Of a stretch of DNA of 41,705 bases, positions 8,574 through 16,278 are shown one piece after another. A program made the translations under genes and the position numbers. Origin of the DNA: Methylobacterium pseudosasicola (GTDB taxonomy: Bacteria; Pseudomonadota; Alphaproteobacteria; Rhizobiales; Beijerinckiaceae). Location of the stretch: the NCBI RefSeq assembly GCF_900114535.1, contig NZ_FOTK01000038.1:17721-59425 (forward strand), written 5' to 3'. Numbering within the stretch: the first letter of the stretch is position 1; each line of letters begins with the position of its first letter. The notes below the pieces were generated by a model that worked only from the letters and a program-made list of their open reading frames with translations, searched no databases and was not told the origin of the DNA.

Positions 8574-8690
8574 CCTCTCCTCCCCCCTGCGGGGAGGAGT
8601 TGGAGGTGGGGGTGGCTCAGAAGGCACCGATGCGACCGATCCGGCACCACCCCCACCCCTGACCCCTCCCCGCAAGGGGGAGTGGAAAGT
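8574..8690. repeat. Intergenic pyrimidine/purine-rich palindromic repeat
   Basis: Nested hairpins between the binding-protein and LivH genes. CTCCTCCCC (8577-8585) pairs with GGGGAGGAG (8591-8599), and GGTGGGGGTGG (8605-8615) pairs with CCACCCCCACC (8647-8657), followed by CCCCTCCCCGCAAGGGGGAG. This is a dispersed repeat type common in alphaproteobacterial genomes. Inside an operon it could stabilise or attenuate the messenger. Confidence 0.65.
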
Positions 8691-8742
8691 CCCGCCTCCC
8701 GCGTGAAGCGTTCGACCCCTCCAACCCGCCGGTGACCCCGCG

Positions 8743-9645
8743 ATGGACATCACCTTCCAGGCCTTCATGGCCCAGCTCACCATCGGCCTCATCGGCGGCT
8801 GCTTCTACGCCCTGCTGAGCATGGGGCTCGCGATCATCTTCGGGCTGCTCAACATCATCAACTTCACCCACGGGGCGCAGTTCATGATGGCCGCCTTCCT
8901 GGCCTGGATCGGGCTGACCCAGATCGGGCCCTGGCTCGGCTATCCCGACTTTCAGATCAACTTCTGGGTCGCGCTGGTGCTGGCGCCGCTCTGCGTCGCC
9001 CTGTTCGGCATGGTCATCGAGCGCACGCTGCTGCGCCGGCTCTACCATCTCGACCACCTCTACGGCCTGCTCCTGACTTTCGGGGTGGCTCTGGTGATGG
9101 AGGGGGCGTTCCGGTACGCGTTCGGCGTCTCCGGCCAAGGCTACGAGCCGCCCGAGATCCTGCAGGGGCCGATCGATGTCGGCTTCATGCTGCTGCCGAA
9201 GTACCGCGTCTTCGTGGTCGTGGCCTCGCTGCTGATCTGTTTCGGCACGTGGTACCTGTTCGAGCGGACCAAGCTCGGCGCCTATCTACGCGCCGGCACC
9301 GAGAACCCGCGCCTGCTCCAGGCCTTCGGCATCAACGTGCCGGTGATGATCACCCTCACCTACGGCTTCGGCGTGGCGCTCGCCGGCATCGCCGGGGTGC
9401 TGGCCGCGCCGATCATGCAGGTGACGCCGCTCATGGGCGGCAACCTGCTCAACATCGTTTTCGCCGTGGTGGTGATCGGCGGCCTCGGCTCGATCCTCGG
9501 CGCGATGATGACCGGCCTCGCCCTGGGGCTGATCGAGGGACTGACCAAGGTGGTCTACCCCGAGGCCTCCACCGTGGTGGTGTTCGTCATCATGGCGCTG
9601 GCCCTGCTGGTGCGCCCAGCCGGCCTGTTCGGCCGCGAAGCCTGA
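8743..9645 (+). CDS. Branched-chain-amino-acid-type ABC permease, LivH-like
   Basis: A 300-residue inner-membrane permease with about eight hydrophobic segments. It has LivH landmarks: GLAIIFGLLNIINFTHGAQF near the N-terminus and the ATPase-contact region TENPRLLQAFGINVPVMITLTYGFG. Normal family length. It starts about 210 bases after the binding-protein gene, the gap being filled by the repeat at 8574-8690, and is followed by LivM after 9 bases. It forms the channel together with LivM. Confidence 0.94.
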   Translation: MDITFQAFMAQLTIGLIGGCFYALLSMGLAIIFGLLNIINFTHGAQFMMAAFLAWIGLTQIGPWLGYPDFQINFWVALVLAPLCVALFGMVIERTLLRRLYHLDHLYGLLLTFGVALVMEGAFRYAFGVSGQGYEPPEILQGPIDVGFMLLPKYRVFVVVASLLICFGTWYLFERTKLGAYLRAGTENPRLLQAFGINVPVMITLTYGFGVALAGIAGVLAAPIMQVTPLMGGNLLNIVFAVVVIGGLGSILGAMMTGLALGLIEGLTKVVYPEASTVVVFVIMALALLVRPAGLFGREA

Positions 9646-9654
9646 GGGGAGCCG

Positions 9655-10656
9655 ATGTCGAACACCTTCAAGATCTTTCTGGTCCTGATCGGGCTCGCCC
9701 TGATCGTGCCGTTCGTGCCGGGGCTGATCTACCCGGTCTTCGTGATGAAGGTGATGTGCTACGGGCTGTTCGCCTGCGCCTTCAACCTGCTCCTGGGATT
9801 TACCGGGCTCGTCTCCTTCGCGCATGCCGCCTTCCTGGGCAGCGCCGGCTACGTCACCGGCGCCCTGATGATCCGCTTCGGCAACCACCCGCTGGGGATG
9901 CCGGCGGCGTTCGCGGCAGGCGTCGCCGCGGCGGCTTTGGTCGGCTTCGCCATCGGCGGCCTCGCGATCCGGCGGCGAGGCATCTATTTCGCGATGATCA
10001 CCCTGGCGCTGTCGCAGATCATCTACTTCCTGGCGGTGCAATTCCGCTGGACGGGCGGTGAAGACGGCCTTCAGGGCATCCCGCGCGGCAGCCTGTTCGG
10101 GCTCGACCTCTCCTCCGACACGGTGATGTACTACGTGACGCTGGCGCTGTTCGCGGCGGGCTTCCTGTTCGTCGACCGCGTCGTCCACTCGCCCTTCGGC
10201 CAGATCCTGCAGGCGGTGCGGGACAACGAGGCCCGGGCGACCTCGCTCGGCTACGACACCGACCGGTTCAAGCTCCTGGCCTTCGTGATCTCGGCGGCGG
10301 TCGCCGGCTATGCCGGGGCGATGAAGGCGTTGGTCTTCCAGCTCGTCTCCCTCAACGACGTCTCGCTGCACACCTCGACCGAGGTGGTGCTGATGACTCT
10401 GCTCGGGGGCGTCGGCACGATCTTCGGGCCGCTGCTCGGGGCGGGGCTCGTGGTCGGGCTGCAGAACTACCTCGCGACCATCGGCGACCTCGTGACCGTG
10501 GTGATCGGCCTGATCTTCATCGTCTGCGTCTCGTTCTTCCGGCGCGGCATCGTCGGCGAGTTCCTGCACCTGCGCCGCCGCCGGGCCGAGCGGGGCAAGA
10601 CGCGTCCGGTCCTGACCGCCACCCGCGCGGAGGCACCGGCCGTCGAGGCGGCCTGA
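9655..10656 (+). CDS. Branched-chain-amino-acid-type ABC permease, LivM-like
   Basis: A 333-residue membrane protein of usual LivM length with about nine to ten hydrophobic segments. Family landmarks are FNLLLGFTGLVSFAHAAFLG, RRRGIYFAMITLALSQ and the coupling-loop motif AVRDNEARATSLGYD. GAGGGGA precedes the ATG. It lies 9 bases after LivH and completes the transporter. The C-terminal tail is Arg-rich, then Ala/Thr-rich and probably disordered. Confidence 0.94.
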   Translation: MSNTFKIFLVLIGLALIVPFVPGLIYPVFVMKVMCYGLFACAFNLLLGFTGLVSFAHAAFLGSAGYVTGALMIRFGNHPLGMPAAFAAGVAAAALVGFAIGGLAIRRRGIYFAMITLALSQIIYFLAVQFRWTGGEDGLQGIPRGSLFGLDLSSDTVMYYVTLALFAAGFLFVDRVVHSPFGQILQAVRDNEARATSLGYDTDRFKLLAFVISAAVAGYAGAMKALVFQLVSLNDVSLHTSTEVVLMTLLGGVGTIFGPLLGAGLVVGLQNYLATIGDLVTVVIGLIFIVCVSFFRRGIVGEFLHLRRRRAERGKTRPVLTATRAEAPAVEAA

Positions 10657-10666
10657 GCCGCGCCCC

Positions 10667-10682
10667 CTGCCCCGACGGGCAG
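10667..10682 (+). terminator. Hairpin between livM and the DapA-like gene (weak terminator candidate)
   Basis: CTGCCC (10667-10672), loop CGAC, GGGCAG (10677-10682), 11 bases after the LivM stop. The following bases (ACCGATTTCG) hold only a short T run, so intrinsic termination would be weak. It may instead reduce read-through or protect the upstream messenger. Confidence 0.3.
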
Positions 10683-10783
10683 ACCGATTTCGCCGCCGCG
10701 CCGCGCGAGGCGTGGGCGAAGCCATGGCCGCGCGACCCGAGCGCGGTGCCGTTCAACGCGTTGACACAAAAGGAAAATCGATC

Positions 10784-11680
10784 ATGTGGACAGGTGTCAT
10801 CCCCGCCGTCACGACCAAATTCAAGCCCGACGGCAGCCTCGACCATGCCGAAATGGAGCGCTGCTTCGCCTTCCAGATGGAGGCCGGATGCAACGGCATC
10901 ATCGTGTGCGGCTCGCTGGGCGAGGGGCCGATGTTGTCCCAGGACGAGCGCATCGAAGTGCTCCGGCTGGCCCAGTCGGTCACCAAGGGCAAGCCGACCC
11001 TGCTGACCGTGGCCGAGGCGGGCACCCGCGAGGCCTGCGAGCTCGCCGCCAAGGCGGCAAAGGCCGGGGCCAGCGGCCTCATGGTGGTGCCGAGCCCGAT
11101 CTACCACACCAACCCGGCCGAGACGGCGGAGACCCTGCGGGCCGTCGCGGCCGCGGGCGACCTGCCGGTGATGATCTATTCCAACCGCGTCGCCTACCGG
11201 GTCGACGTGACGCCCGAGATCATGGAGGAGCTGGCCGCGGATCGGCGCTTCGTGGCGATCAAGGAATCCTCCGACGACATCCGCCGCACCACCGAGATCA
11301 TCAACCGCCTGGGCGACCGCTACGCCGTGCTCACCGGCGTCGACAATCTCGCCCTGGAAGCCCTCGCGGTCGGCGCCTGCGGCTGGGTCGCCGGCCTCGT
11401 CTGCGCCTTCCCGGCCGAGACGGTGGCGATCTACCGCCTGATGCAGGCAGGCCGCCTCAAGGAGGCCCTGGCGATCTATCGCTGGTTCCGGCCGCTCCTC
11501 GATCTCGATGTCTCCACCTACCTGGTCCAGAACATCAAGCTTGCCGAAGCCCTCGCCATCAACTCGACCGAGCACGTGCGCGGCCCGCGCAAGCCCCTGT
11601 CCGGAGCCCGGCGGGCCGAGGTCGAGGCGATCGTGCGCCATGCGATGGAGAGCCGCCCTGCCCTGCCCGCGGCGGCGTGA
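10784..11680 (+). CDS. DapA/NAL-superfamily lyase or deaminase
   Basis: A 298-residue (beta/alpha)8 class I aldolase-type enzyme. The Schiff-base lysine is K160 in VAIKESSDD and the conserved tyrosine is Y132 in MIYSNR. GSLGEG at 43-48 replaces the GTTGE of true dihydrodipicolinate synthase. The GSLGEG turn, KESSDDIRR and the C-terminal YRWFRPLLDLD with LVQNIKLAEA resemble, from memory, the hydroxyproline-pathway group (1-pyrroline-4-hydroxy-2-carboxylate deaminase) more than biosynthetic DapA. AAGGA precedes the ATG at 10784. As last gene of the Liv-type operon it probably acts on the imported compound or a product of the SDR at 3975. Exact substrate unknown. Confidence 0.85.
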   Translation: MWTGVIPAVTTKFKPDGSLDHAEMERCFAFQMEAGCNGIIVCGSLGEGPMLSQDERIEVLRLAQSVTKGKPTLLTVAEAGTREACELAAKAAKAGASGLMVVPSPIYHTNPAETAETLRAVAAAGDLPVMIYSNRVAYRVDVTPEIMEELAADRRFVAIKESSDDIRRTTEIINRLGDRYAVLTGVDNLALEALAVGACGWVAGLVCAFPAETVAIYRLMQAGRLKEALAIYRWFRPLLDLDVSTYLVQNIKLAEALAINSTEHVRGPRKPLSGARRAEVEAIVRHAMESRPALPAAA

Positions 11681-11711
11681 CGGTTATTGGCAGTCGGGCC
11701 TCTGCAAACGC

Positions 11712-11758
11712 GATGGTCCGGCAGGCTCACCGCGCCGGTTTCACCGGGGAGTGAGCCT
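11712..11758. repeat. REP-like imperfect palindrome (GGTCCGGCAGGCTCAC)
   Basis: The left arm GGTCCGGCAGGCTCAC and the right arm GTGAGCCTGGACC flank a short GC-rich centre with a second small inverted repeat (CCGGTTTCACCGG). The left arm resembles GGTTCGACAGGCTCACC at 35357, inside the IS3 transposase. It lies between two convergent genes, the usual place for REP-type elements. Confidence 0.5.
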
Positions 11759-11769
11759 GGACCGCTCGC

Positions 11770-12039
11770 TCAGCGGCCGACGCCCACTCCGGTGCCGCCG
11801 CCGATCGGGCCGATGGCGTTCGGCCCGGTATTCGGGGTGGGCGTCGCGGCCTGATTCCGCTCGATGTTCATCTGAAGCGTGTTGCCCTGCGTCGTCTGCT
11901 CCTGACGCAGGGAGCGCATCTCGCTGTTGTACTCCATGGACTGGTTCGCGGCGTTGGGATTGTTCTGCCGCACCTGCGCCAGGACGGGAGTCGCCACGAT
12001 CGGCGAGAGGCAGAGGGCGGCGATGAGGAGAGCGCGCAT
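11770..12039 (-). CDS. Small exported protein of unknown function
   Basis: An 89-residue protein with a clear signal peptide (MRALLIAALCLSPIVATPVLAQ), a Gln/Asn-rich middle (RQNNPNAANQSMEYNSEM, then RSLRQEQTTQGNTLQ) and a glycine-rich tail (GPIGGGTGVGVGR). The start at 12039 is chosen because the longer frame adds 60 unlikely residues before the signal peptide. It has no cysteines after the signal and no recognised domain. It probably resides in the periplasm or is secreted. Confidence 0.6.
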   Translation of the reverse strand: MRALLIAALCLSPIVATPVLAQVRQNNPNAANQSMEYNSEMRSLRQEQTTQGNTLQMNIERNQAATPTPNTGPNAIGPIGGGTGVGVGR

Positions 12040-12188
12040 GATAAAGCTCGGACGAGTGATGGGGGTCACGGAGTCGACGCGCTCGGGGCAGGGCCAGTTC
12101 CGCCGGGGGGCAGCGACCTGATGCATCAGGGTGGCGCGTCGCAGCCCTGGCTCGACGGGGTCGTCGCGACGAGCCGGCCTCCGCCGCG

Positions 12189-12461
12189 CTAGCAGCCAAT
12201 GCAGACGCGCGGATCCCATTTCGGCAGGGGCTTCAGCGGCGGCAAGGATGCCGGCGCCGGGGCAGTGGTTGTCACGCTCTGCTCGGGCAGCGTGACAGCG
12301 GCGATTGCCTCGCCATCGACGCCGGCTTCTGCGCCCTGGACCGGCTCGGCTGCGGCCGGCCCGTCGATGCTGCCGGTCGGATCGGGCTCGACCGCGTGCG
12401 CGGCGCCGAGGCTGAGCGCGACGGCGAAAAAACCGGCGGCGATGAGGCGGATGACGATCAT
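12189..12461 (-). CDS. Small exported protein ending in a VCIGC motif
   Basis: A 90-residue protein: a hydrophobic signal peptide (MIVIRLIAAGFFAVALSLGAAHA), a Pro/Ala-rich low-complexity middle, then KPLPKWDPRVCIGC at the extreme C-terminus. The ATG at 12461 is preceded by GGCGGAG; GTG at 12479 is the alternative. The C-terminal C-x-G-C recurs in two neighbouring exported proteins (see 12580 and 13481), suggesting a shared thiol or metal role. No known family recognised. Confidence 0.6.
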   Translation of the reverse strand: MIVIRLIAAGFFAVALSLGAAHAVEPDPTGSIDGPAAAEPVQGAEAGVDGEAIAAVTLPEQSVTTTAPAPASLPPLKPLPKWDPRVCIGC

Positions 12462-12579
12462 GGGGGGCTCCGCCGGCACAACGTGATGCGGGCGGTGGGG
12501 TTCAATCCCCCTCCCCGTCTGCCGTGCGGCGTTTTAGGGCGTCGGCCCCGGCGCCCGATGGGCGCAGCTCCGCGGCGTG

Positions 12580-13164
12580 TCAGGAGCGCCGCGGGCGCTG
12601 CGACGATGCCGGCAGGATCGTTATCGCGTGCCACCGGTCGTCGTCCTGCGGCACCCACGGGCGCTCGACGGGCGGTTCGGGCAGCCGGTAGGCGACGCGG
12701 CTCGACCCGACCGGCCATGCGACCGGCGCCCTGTGGAGCTGCGCGAGCTTCCGCAGGTGCAGGCGCTTCGCCAGCCGAACGGGATGCGCCCGCAAGGCGA
12801 GCCTGCGTCGGTCGCGCCGCTGGAGCCGGGCGTAGCGCTTGCGCAACTGGGCGAGCCGCACCTCGGCCCTGGGGCGGTGCGTGGCCGTCTTCACGCCTGG
12901 GGCCGGCTGCGCCAGCTCGATCAGGCTCGGCTTGTCGTAGTTGACCGGCGCGACGCGGTTGGCCGCGGTGATGCAGCCCGTGCAGATGGAGCCCGAAAGC
13001 TGCTGCCAAGTCCGCTGCTGCCGCTCGGCGATGAGTGCGCTCCGGTCGGGCCCCGGATCGGATCGTTCCGTGACCCGGCTCGCCGGAACGGCCGCGCTGA
13101 TGGACGGCAACGCGATGGCGAATGCAGCAAGCGTTGCCGCCAAGGAGTGTAGAACGCGCTTCAT
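12580..13164 (-). CDS. Exported basic protein with an ICTGC motif
   Basis: About 194 residues. The signal peptide is MKRVLHSLAATLAAFAIALPSISAA. A region with SGSICTGCITAANRV follows, then a strongly basic Arg/Leu-rich segment (AQLRKRYARLQRRDRRRLAL) and a Pro/Trp-containing tail. The ATG at 13164 is chosen because the longer frame (to 13326) adds a leader in front of the signal peptide. Function unknown; the cysteine pair is shared with its neighbours. The Arg-rich middle might bind nucleic acid or an acidic polymer. Confidence 0.55.
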   Translation of the reverse strand: MKRVLHSLAATLAAFAIALPSISAAVPASRVTERSDPGPDRSALIAERQQRTWQQLSGSICTGCITAANRVAPVNYDKPSLIELAQPAPGVKTATHRPRAEVRLAQLRKRYARLQRRDRRRLALRAHPVRLAKRLHLRKLAQLHRAPVAWPVGSSRVAYRLPEPPVERPWVPQDDDRWHAITILPASSQRPRRS

Positions 13165-13480
13165 GACCCATCTCGGCGGTCGACCGGAGCCGCCAAGCTT
13201 CCTGTTGCCCGGTGGGCGCGGTCGCGCAAACCGTTTTCTTGGGTCTTCGGTACTCAATACGTATGCCGAGGGCGCGGTTTCGGACGGCCCGTACCGGCGA
13301 TGCTTTCCGCGCCGGGATTTGATCAACGCAAGATTATCTGGACGTTTCTCGTCATCAATATATGTCTAAGTGTTGTCTATCGGCCGTTCTGGCGGCTGTT
13401 GATTGGACAAATCCCTAATTTGTCGTTAATGCAGTTGGCTCGCGGCCTGCGGCCAGGCCGAGTCTCTCTTCAGGGCGATC
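13165..13480. other. Divergent intergenic region, AT-rich towards the lipoprotein gene
   Basis: About 316 bases between divergent genes. The part at 13340-13435 is clearly richer in A+T than its surroundings and holds the inverted repeat described at 13406. No open frame with a ribosome site is seen. Confidence 0.4.
13406..13424. promoter_or_regulatory. Inverted repeat GACAAAT-N5-ATTTGTC
   Basis: Perfect 7-base arms, 13406-13412 and 13418-13424, around CCCTA, 57 bases before the lipoprotein start. The AT-rich arms and position suit an operator or promoter element better than a terminator. Confidence 0.4.
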
Positions 13481-13927
13481 ATGATCTCTGTGAAGCGGAT
13501 TGCGGCTCTAGGCTTGGTGCTCCTGGCAGGGGCGTGCTCGCGTCTGCCGAATGTTCCGACCGCCTACAGCGCATTGCCGCGCACGCCGGCCTCCGGCGCT
13601 GCGGGGCCGGTGGTGACGGTTCCGGAGACCCCGGCCGAAACCGTCGCCGCCCTGCCGCGCATCGTGATTCCCGGGACCATGACCGTCCCGATGGTGGCGG
13701 AGCCGCACGGCCTGAACCCGAACGCGGCTCTGGACACGTCCCGGCGCAGCCGCATGACCTGGGAGGCCCTGCGCCCCGGCGAGCTCGTGAAGCCGCCGGT
13801 TCTCGCCGCGGCGGGCCGGCCGGCCGCGGCGAATTCCGCGCCTCAGACCTACGACCGCGAGGCGGCGATGGACCGCCTGCTGAAGGGCGGCCGGAACGCC
13901 GCGAGCGGCATCTGTTCCGGGTGCTGA
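13481..13927 (+). CDS. Lipoprotein ending in an ICSGC motif
   Basis: A 148-residue protein with a lipoprotein signal: a hydrophobic stretch and the lipobox LAGAC with Cys19. A Pro/Ala-rich linker follows, then a segment with RRSRMTWEALRPGELVKPP, and the C-terminal end NAASGICSGC. The terminal C-x-G-C matches the two exported proteins encoded divergently upstream. It is probably anchored to the periplasmic face of a membrane. No known family recognised. Confidence 0.7.
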   Translation: MISVKRIAALGLVLLAGACSRLPNVPTAYSALPRTPASGAAGPVVTVPETPAETVAALPRIVIPGTMTVPMVAEPHGLNPNAALDTSRRSRMTWEALRPGELVKPPVLAAAGRPAAANSAPQTYDREAAMDRLLKGGRNAASGICSGC

Positions 13928-14043
13928 TTGTGCGTTGCCGGGATGCGGCATGGTTAGCCGATGACTTCTTAGGCCGCGCTCGGTTTACGCGGCGTTAACG
14001 TGTCCTCTCCATCTTGTATTCAGCGACCCGAGGGAGGCGTGGC

Positions 14044-14334
14044 ATGGGTGCCTTGAAGGCGGAAGACGAGCAGGCCGTCGAGCGCCTGACGCTGCGGCTC
14101 CTCCAGGACGCCTATTGCGACCTCGCGGCCGTGCTCCGCGGTGCGCAGCCCGCGGCCGCCGCGGCCATCCTCGCCGTCATGGAACAGCGCGTCACCGACG
14201 TCCTCACCCGAATCTGCCAGCAGGGCTCGGAAGGCGCGGCCTCGGCGGAGATCGCCATCGCCGTCGGCGAGCGGATCGGCGAGATCATGGATCAGGCGCA
14301 GGGCCGGGACGTCAGAACGGCTCTGGCGGCGTGA
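14044..14334 (+). CDS. Small helical hypothetical protein
   Basis: A 96-residue soluble protein with GAGGGAGG before the ATG at 14044. It is predicted to be nearly all helix, with one cysteine in DAYCDLA and one in TRICQQG. No signal peptide or membrane segment. It is followed by the LysR gene after about 70 bases, but no functional link is evident. Not recognised. Confidence 0.6.
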   Translation: MGALKAEDEQAVERLTLRLLQDAYCDLAAVLRGAQPAAAAAILAVMEQRVTDVLTRICQQGSEGAASAEIAIAVGERIGEIMDQAQGRDVRTALAA

Positions 14335-14405
14335 GGCGAGCCGTTCGGCGGGGTCTGCTTCGCGGCCATTGCCAGCACGGTTAGCCCGGGCCCATCCTGC
14401 TTCGA

Positions 14406-15302
14406 ATGCGCCCTCCTGTTCCCCTGTCCGCCGTCCGGATCTTCGAAGCCGCCGCGCGGCGACGCTCGTTCAAGGCGGCGGCCGGCGAATTGAACCTGTC
14501 GCCGAGCGCGGTCAGCCACGCCGTGCGCAAGATGGAGGAGTCCCTCGGCGTCGCCCTGTTCGAGCGGATCGGGCAGGGCATCACCCCGACCCCGGCCGGC
14601 GAGGCTTTGTGCGACCATGTCGGGCGCGCCTTCGCCGAATTGAACCGCGGCCTCGACCTCGTGGCCAACCGCGGGCCGCAATTGCTGCGGCTGCACTGCG
14701 CCCCGAGCTTCGCCGCGCAATGGCTCGCGCCGCGTCTGGCGCGCTTCCTCAGCGAGCATCCGGGCTTCGAGGTGCGGCTCGCCGCCGGCATGGATTACGC
14801 CCGCTTCATCACCGACGAGTTCGACGCCGACATCGTCTACGGGCCGCCCCGGGGAGAGGGGCTGGTGCGCATGCCCCTCGGGCTCGAGACGGTGACGCCG
14901 CTCTGTGATCCCGAACGCGCCGCCCGGATCGCCGGTCCCGCCGACCTGTTCGGGCAGACCCTGATCCAGAGCGACAACAAGCAGGTACGCTGGACCCATT
15001 GGTTCGAGCGCAACCGCCTCACCGCGCCGCCCACCGCCGCGATCCGCTTCGACCGGAGCTTTCTGGCCCTGGCGGCGGCGGCCGATGGGCTCGGCGTGGC
15101 GCTCGAATCGACCCGGCTCGCCGAGCGGGAGCTCGCCGCCGGCCGCTTGGTGGCGCCGCTCGCCGGGCGGGCGGAGGATATCAGCTACATCGGCCACCAT
15201 TTCGTCTGCCCGGCCGATGCCCGCCGCCGGGCGCCGCTGCGGGTCTTCGCCCGCTGGCTCGCCCGGGAACTCGCGATCGAGTTGGACGCCGAACTCGCCT
15301 GA
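14406..15302 (+). CDS. LysR-family transcriptional regulator (GcvA-like)
   Basis: A 298-residue regulator. The N-terminal winged HTH is at residues 1-60 (LSAVRIFEAAARRRSFKAAA, LNLSPSAVSHAVRKMEESLG, FERIGQGITPTPAGE). A periplasmic-binding-like effector domain follows. The opening PLSAVRIFEAAARRRSF resembles GcvA-type LysR proteins. It lies directly upstream of the SDR/transketolase/TRAP operon on the same strand, so it is the likely activator of that operon, probably binding in the 200-base gap after it. Confidence 0.93.
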   Translation: MRPPVPLSAVRIFEAAARRRSFKAAAGELNLSPSAVSHAVRKMEESLGVALFERIGQGITPTPAGEALCDHVGRAFAELNRGLDLVANRGPQLLRLHCAPSFAAQWLAPRLARFLSEHPGFEVRLAAGMDYARFITDEFDADIVYGPPRGEGLVRMPLGLETVTPLCDPERAARIAGPADLFGQTLIQSDNKQVRWTHWFERNRLTAPPTAAIRFDRSFLALAAAADGLGVALESTRLAERELAAGRLVAPLAGRAEDISYIGHHFVCPADARRRAPLRVFARWLARELAIELDAELA

Positions 15303-15317
15303 AACGCGAGGGCAGGT

Positions 15318-15347
15318 GAATCCCACTCACCTGCAGGTGTAGGATTC
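15318..15347. promoter_or_regulatory. Extended palindrome centred on CACCTGCAGGTG
   Basis: A perfect 12-base palindrome, CACCTGCAGGTG (15328-15339), is flanked by GAATCC (15318-15323) and GGATTC (15342-15347). It begins 16 bases after the LysR stop and lies about 170 bases before the SDR start. It could be the LysR or another operator for the operon, or a hairpin ending the LysR messenger; no T run follows, which favours the operator. Confidence 0.45.
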
Positions 15348-15518
15348 GCGTTTGTCGCGCAGGCCGCCCCGGGCCAATGTCGCCGCAACGAACAAGACGC
15401 GAGGAAACGTCACCGTGAGGCCGCCGATCCCCGGATCGCGGTCGCCGGCCGGCCGCAGCCTCCGTCGCGACGACAGGCTTCGCCTCCGCGCACGCGCGGA
15501 ATGCCGGGAGGGTTTTCC

Positions 15519-16268
15519 ATGCTTCTGAACGATCGGGTCTGCGTGATCACCGGGGCGGCCTCCGCCCGCGGCATCGGGAAGGCCACGGCGCGCCTGTTCG
15601 CGACCTACGGCGCCCGCATCGCCGTGCTCGACCTCGATGCCGGCCAGGCCGAGGAGGCCGCCCGCGACATCGGCCCCGGCCATATCGGCCTCGCCTGCAA
15701 CGTGACCGACCGGGCCGCCTGCGACCGGGCCGCCGAGGAGATCGTGGCCCGGCTCGGGCGCATCGACGTGCTGGTCAACAATGCCGGCATCACCCAGCCG
15801 CTCAAGATCATGGACATCGCGCCGGAGAACTACGACGCCGTCACCGACGTGAACCTGCGCGGCACCCTCTACATGAGCCAGGCCGTGATCCCGGGGATGC
15901 GCGGCCAGGGCTCGGGGGCGATCGTGTGCATGTCCTCGGTCTCCGCCCAGCGCGGTGGCGGCATCTTCGGTGGCCCGCATTACAGCGCGGCCAAGGGGGG
16001 CGTGCTCGGGCTCGCCAAGGCCATGGCCCGGGAACTCGGCCCCGACGGGATCCGGGTGAATTCCGTGACGCCGGGCCTGATCCAGACCGACATCACCGGC
16101 GGCAAGCTCACCCCCGAGCTCAAGGTCGAGATCGCCAAGGGCATCCCGCTCGGGCGCCTCGGGGTCGCCGACGACGTCGCCAACGCCTGCCTGTTCCTGG
16201 CCTCCGACCTGTCCACGTACATCACCGGCGCGGTGATCGACGTGAACGGCGGCATGCTGATTCATTGA
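15519..16268 (+). CDS. SDR-family oxidoreductase
   Basis: A 249-residue classical SDR. The cofactor motif TGAASARGIG is at 11-20, two residues longer than usual, as in some SDRs. NNAG is at 87-90, the catalytic serine at 139-140, Y155-x3-K159 in YSAAK, and the C-terminal NGGM is typical. Asp38/Asp40 (LDLD) suggests NAD+. GGAGGG precedes the ATG at 15519; ATG at 15501 is the alternative. First gene of the plus-strand operon, 10 bases before the transketolase subunit. It is expected to oxidise a polyol or hydroxy acid to the ketone used by the next enzymes. Confidence 0.92.
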   Translation: MLLNDRVCVITGAASARGIGKATARLFATYGARIAVLDLDAGQAEEAARDIGPGHIGLACNVTDRAACDRAAEEIVARLGRIDVLVNNAGITQPLKIMDIAPENYDAVTDVNLRGTLYMSQAVIPGMRGQGSGAIVCMSSVSAQRGGGIFGGPHYSAAKGGVLGLAKAMARELGPDGIRVNSVTPGLIQTDITGGKLTPELKVEIAKGIPLGRLGVADDVANACLFLASDLSTYITGAVIDVNGGMLIH

Positions 16269-16278
16269 GGGCAGCGCT

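Noticed and set aside
8574..8690. CRISPR-like repeat
   Set aside because: Only paired inverted arms are present, with no regularly spaced direct repeats and no cas genes; it is an intergenic palindromic repeat.
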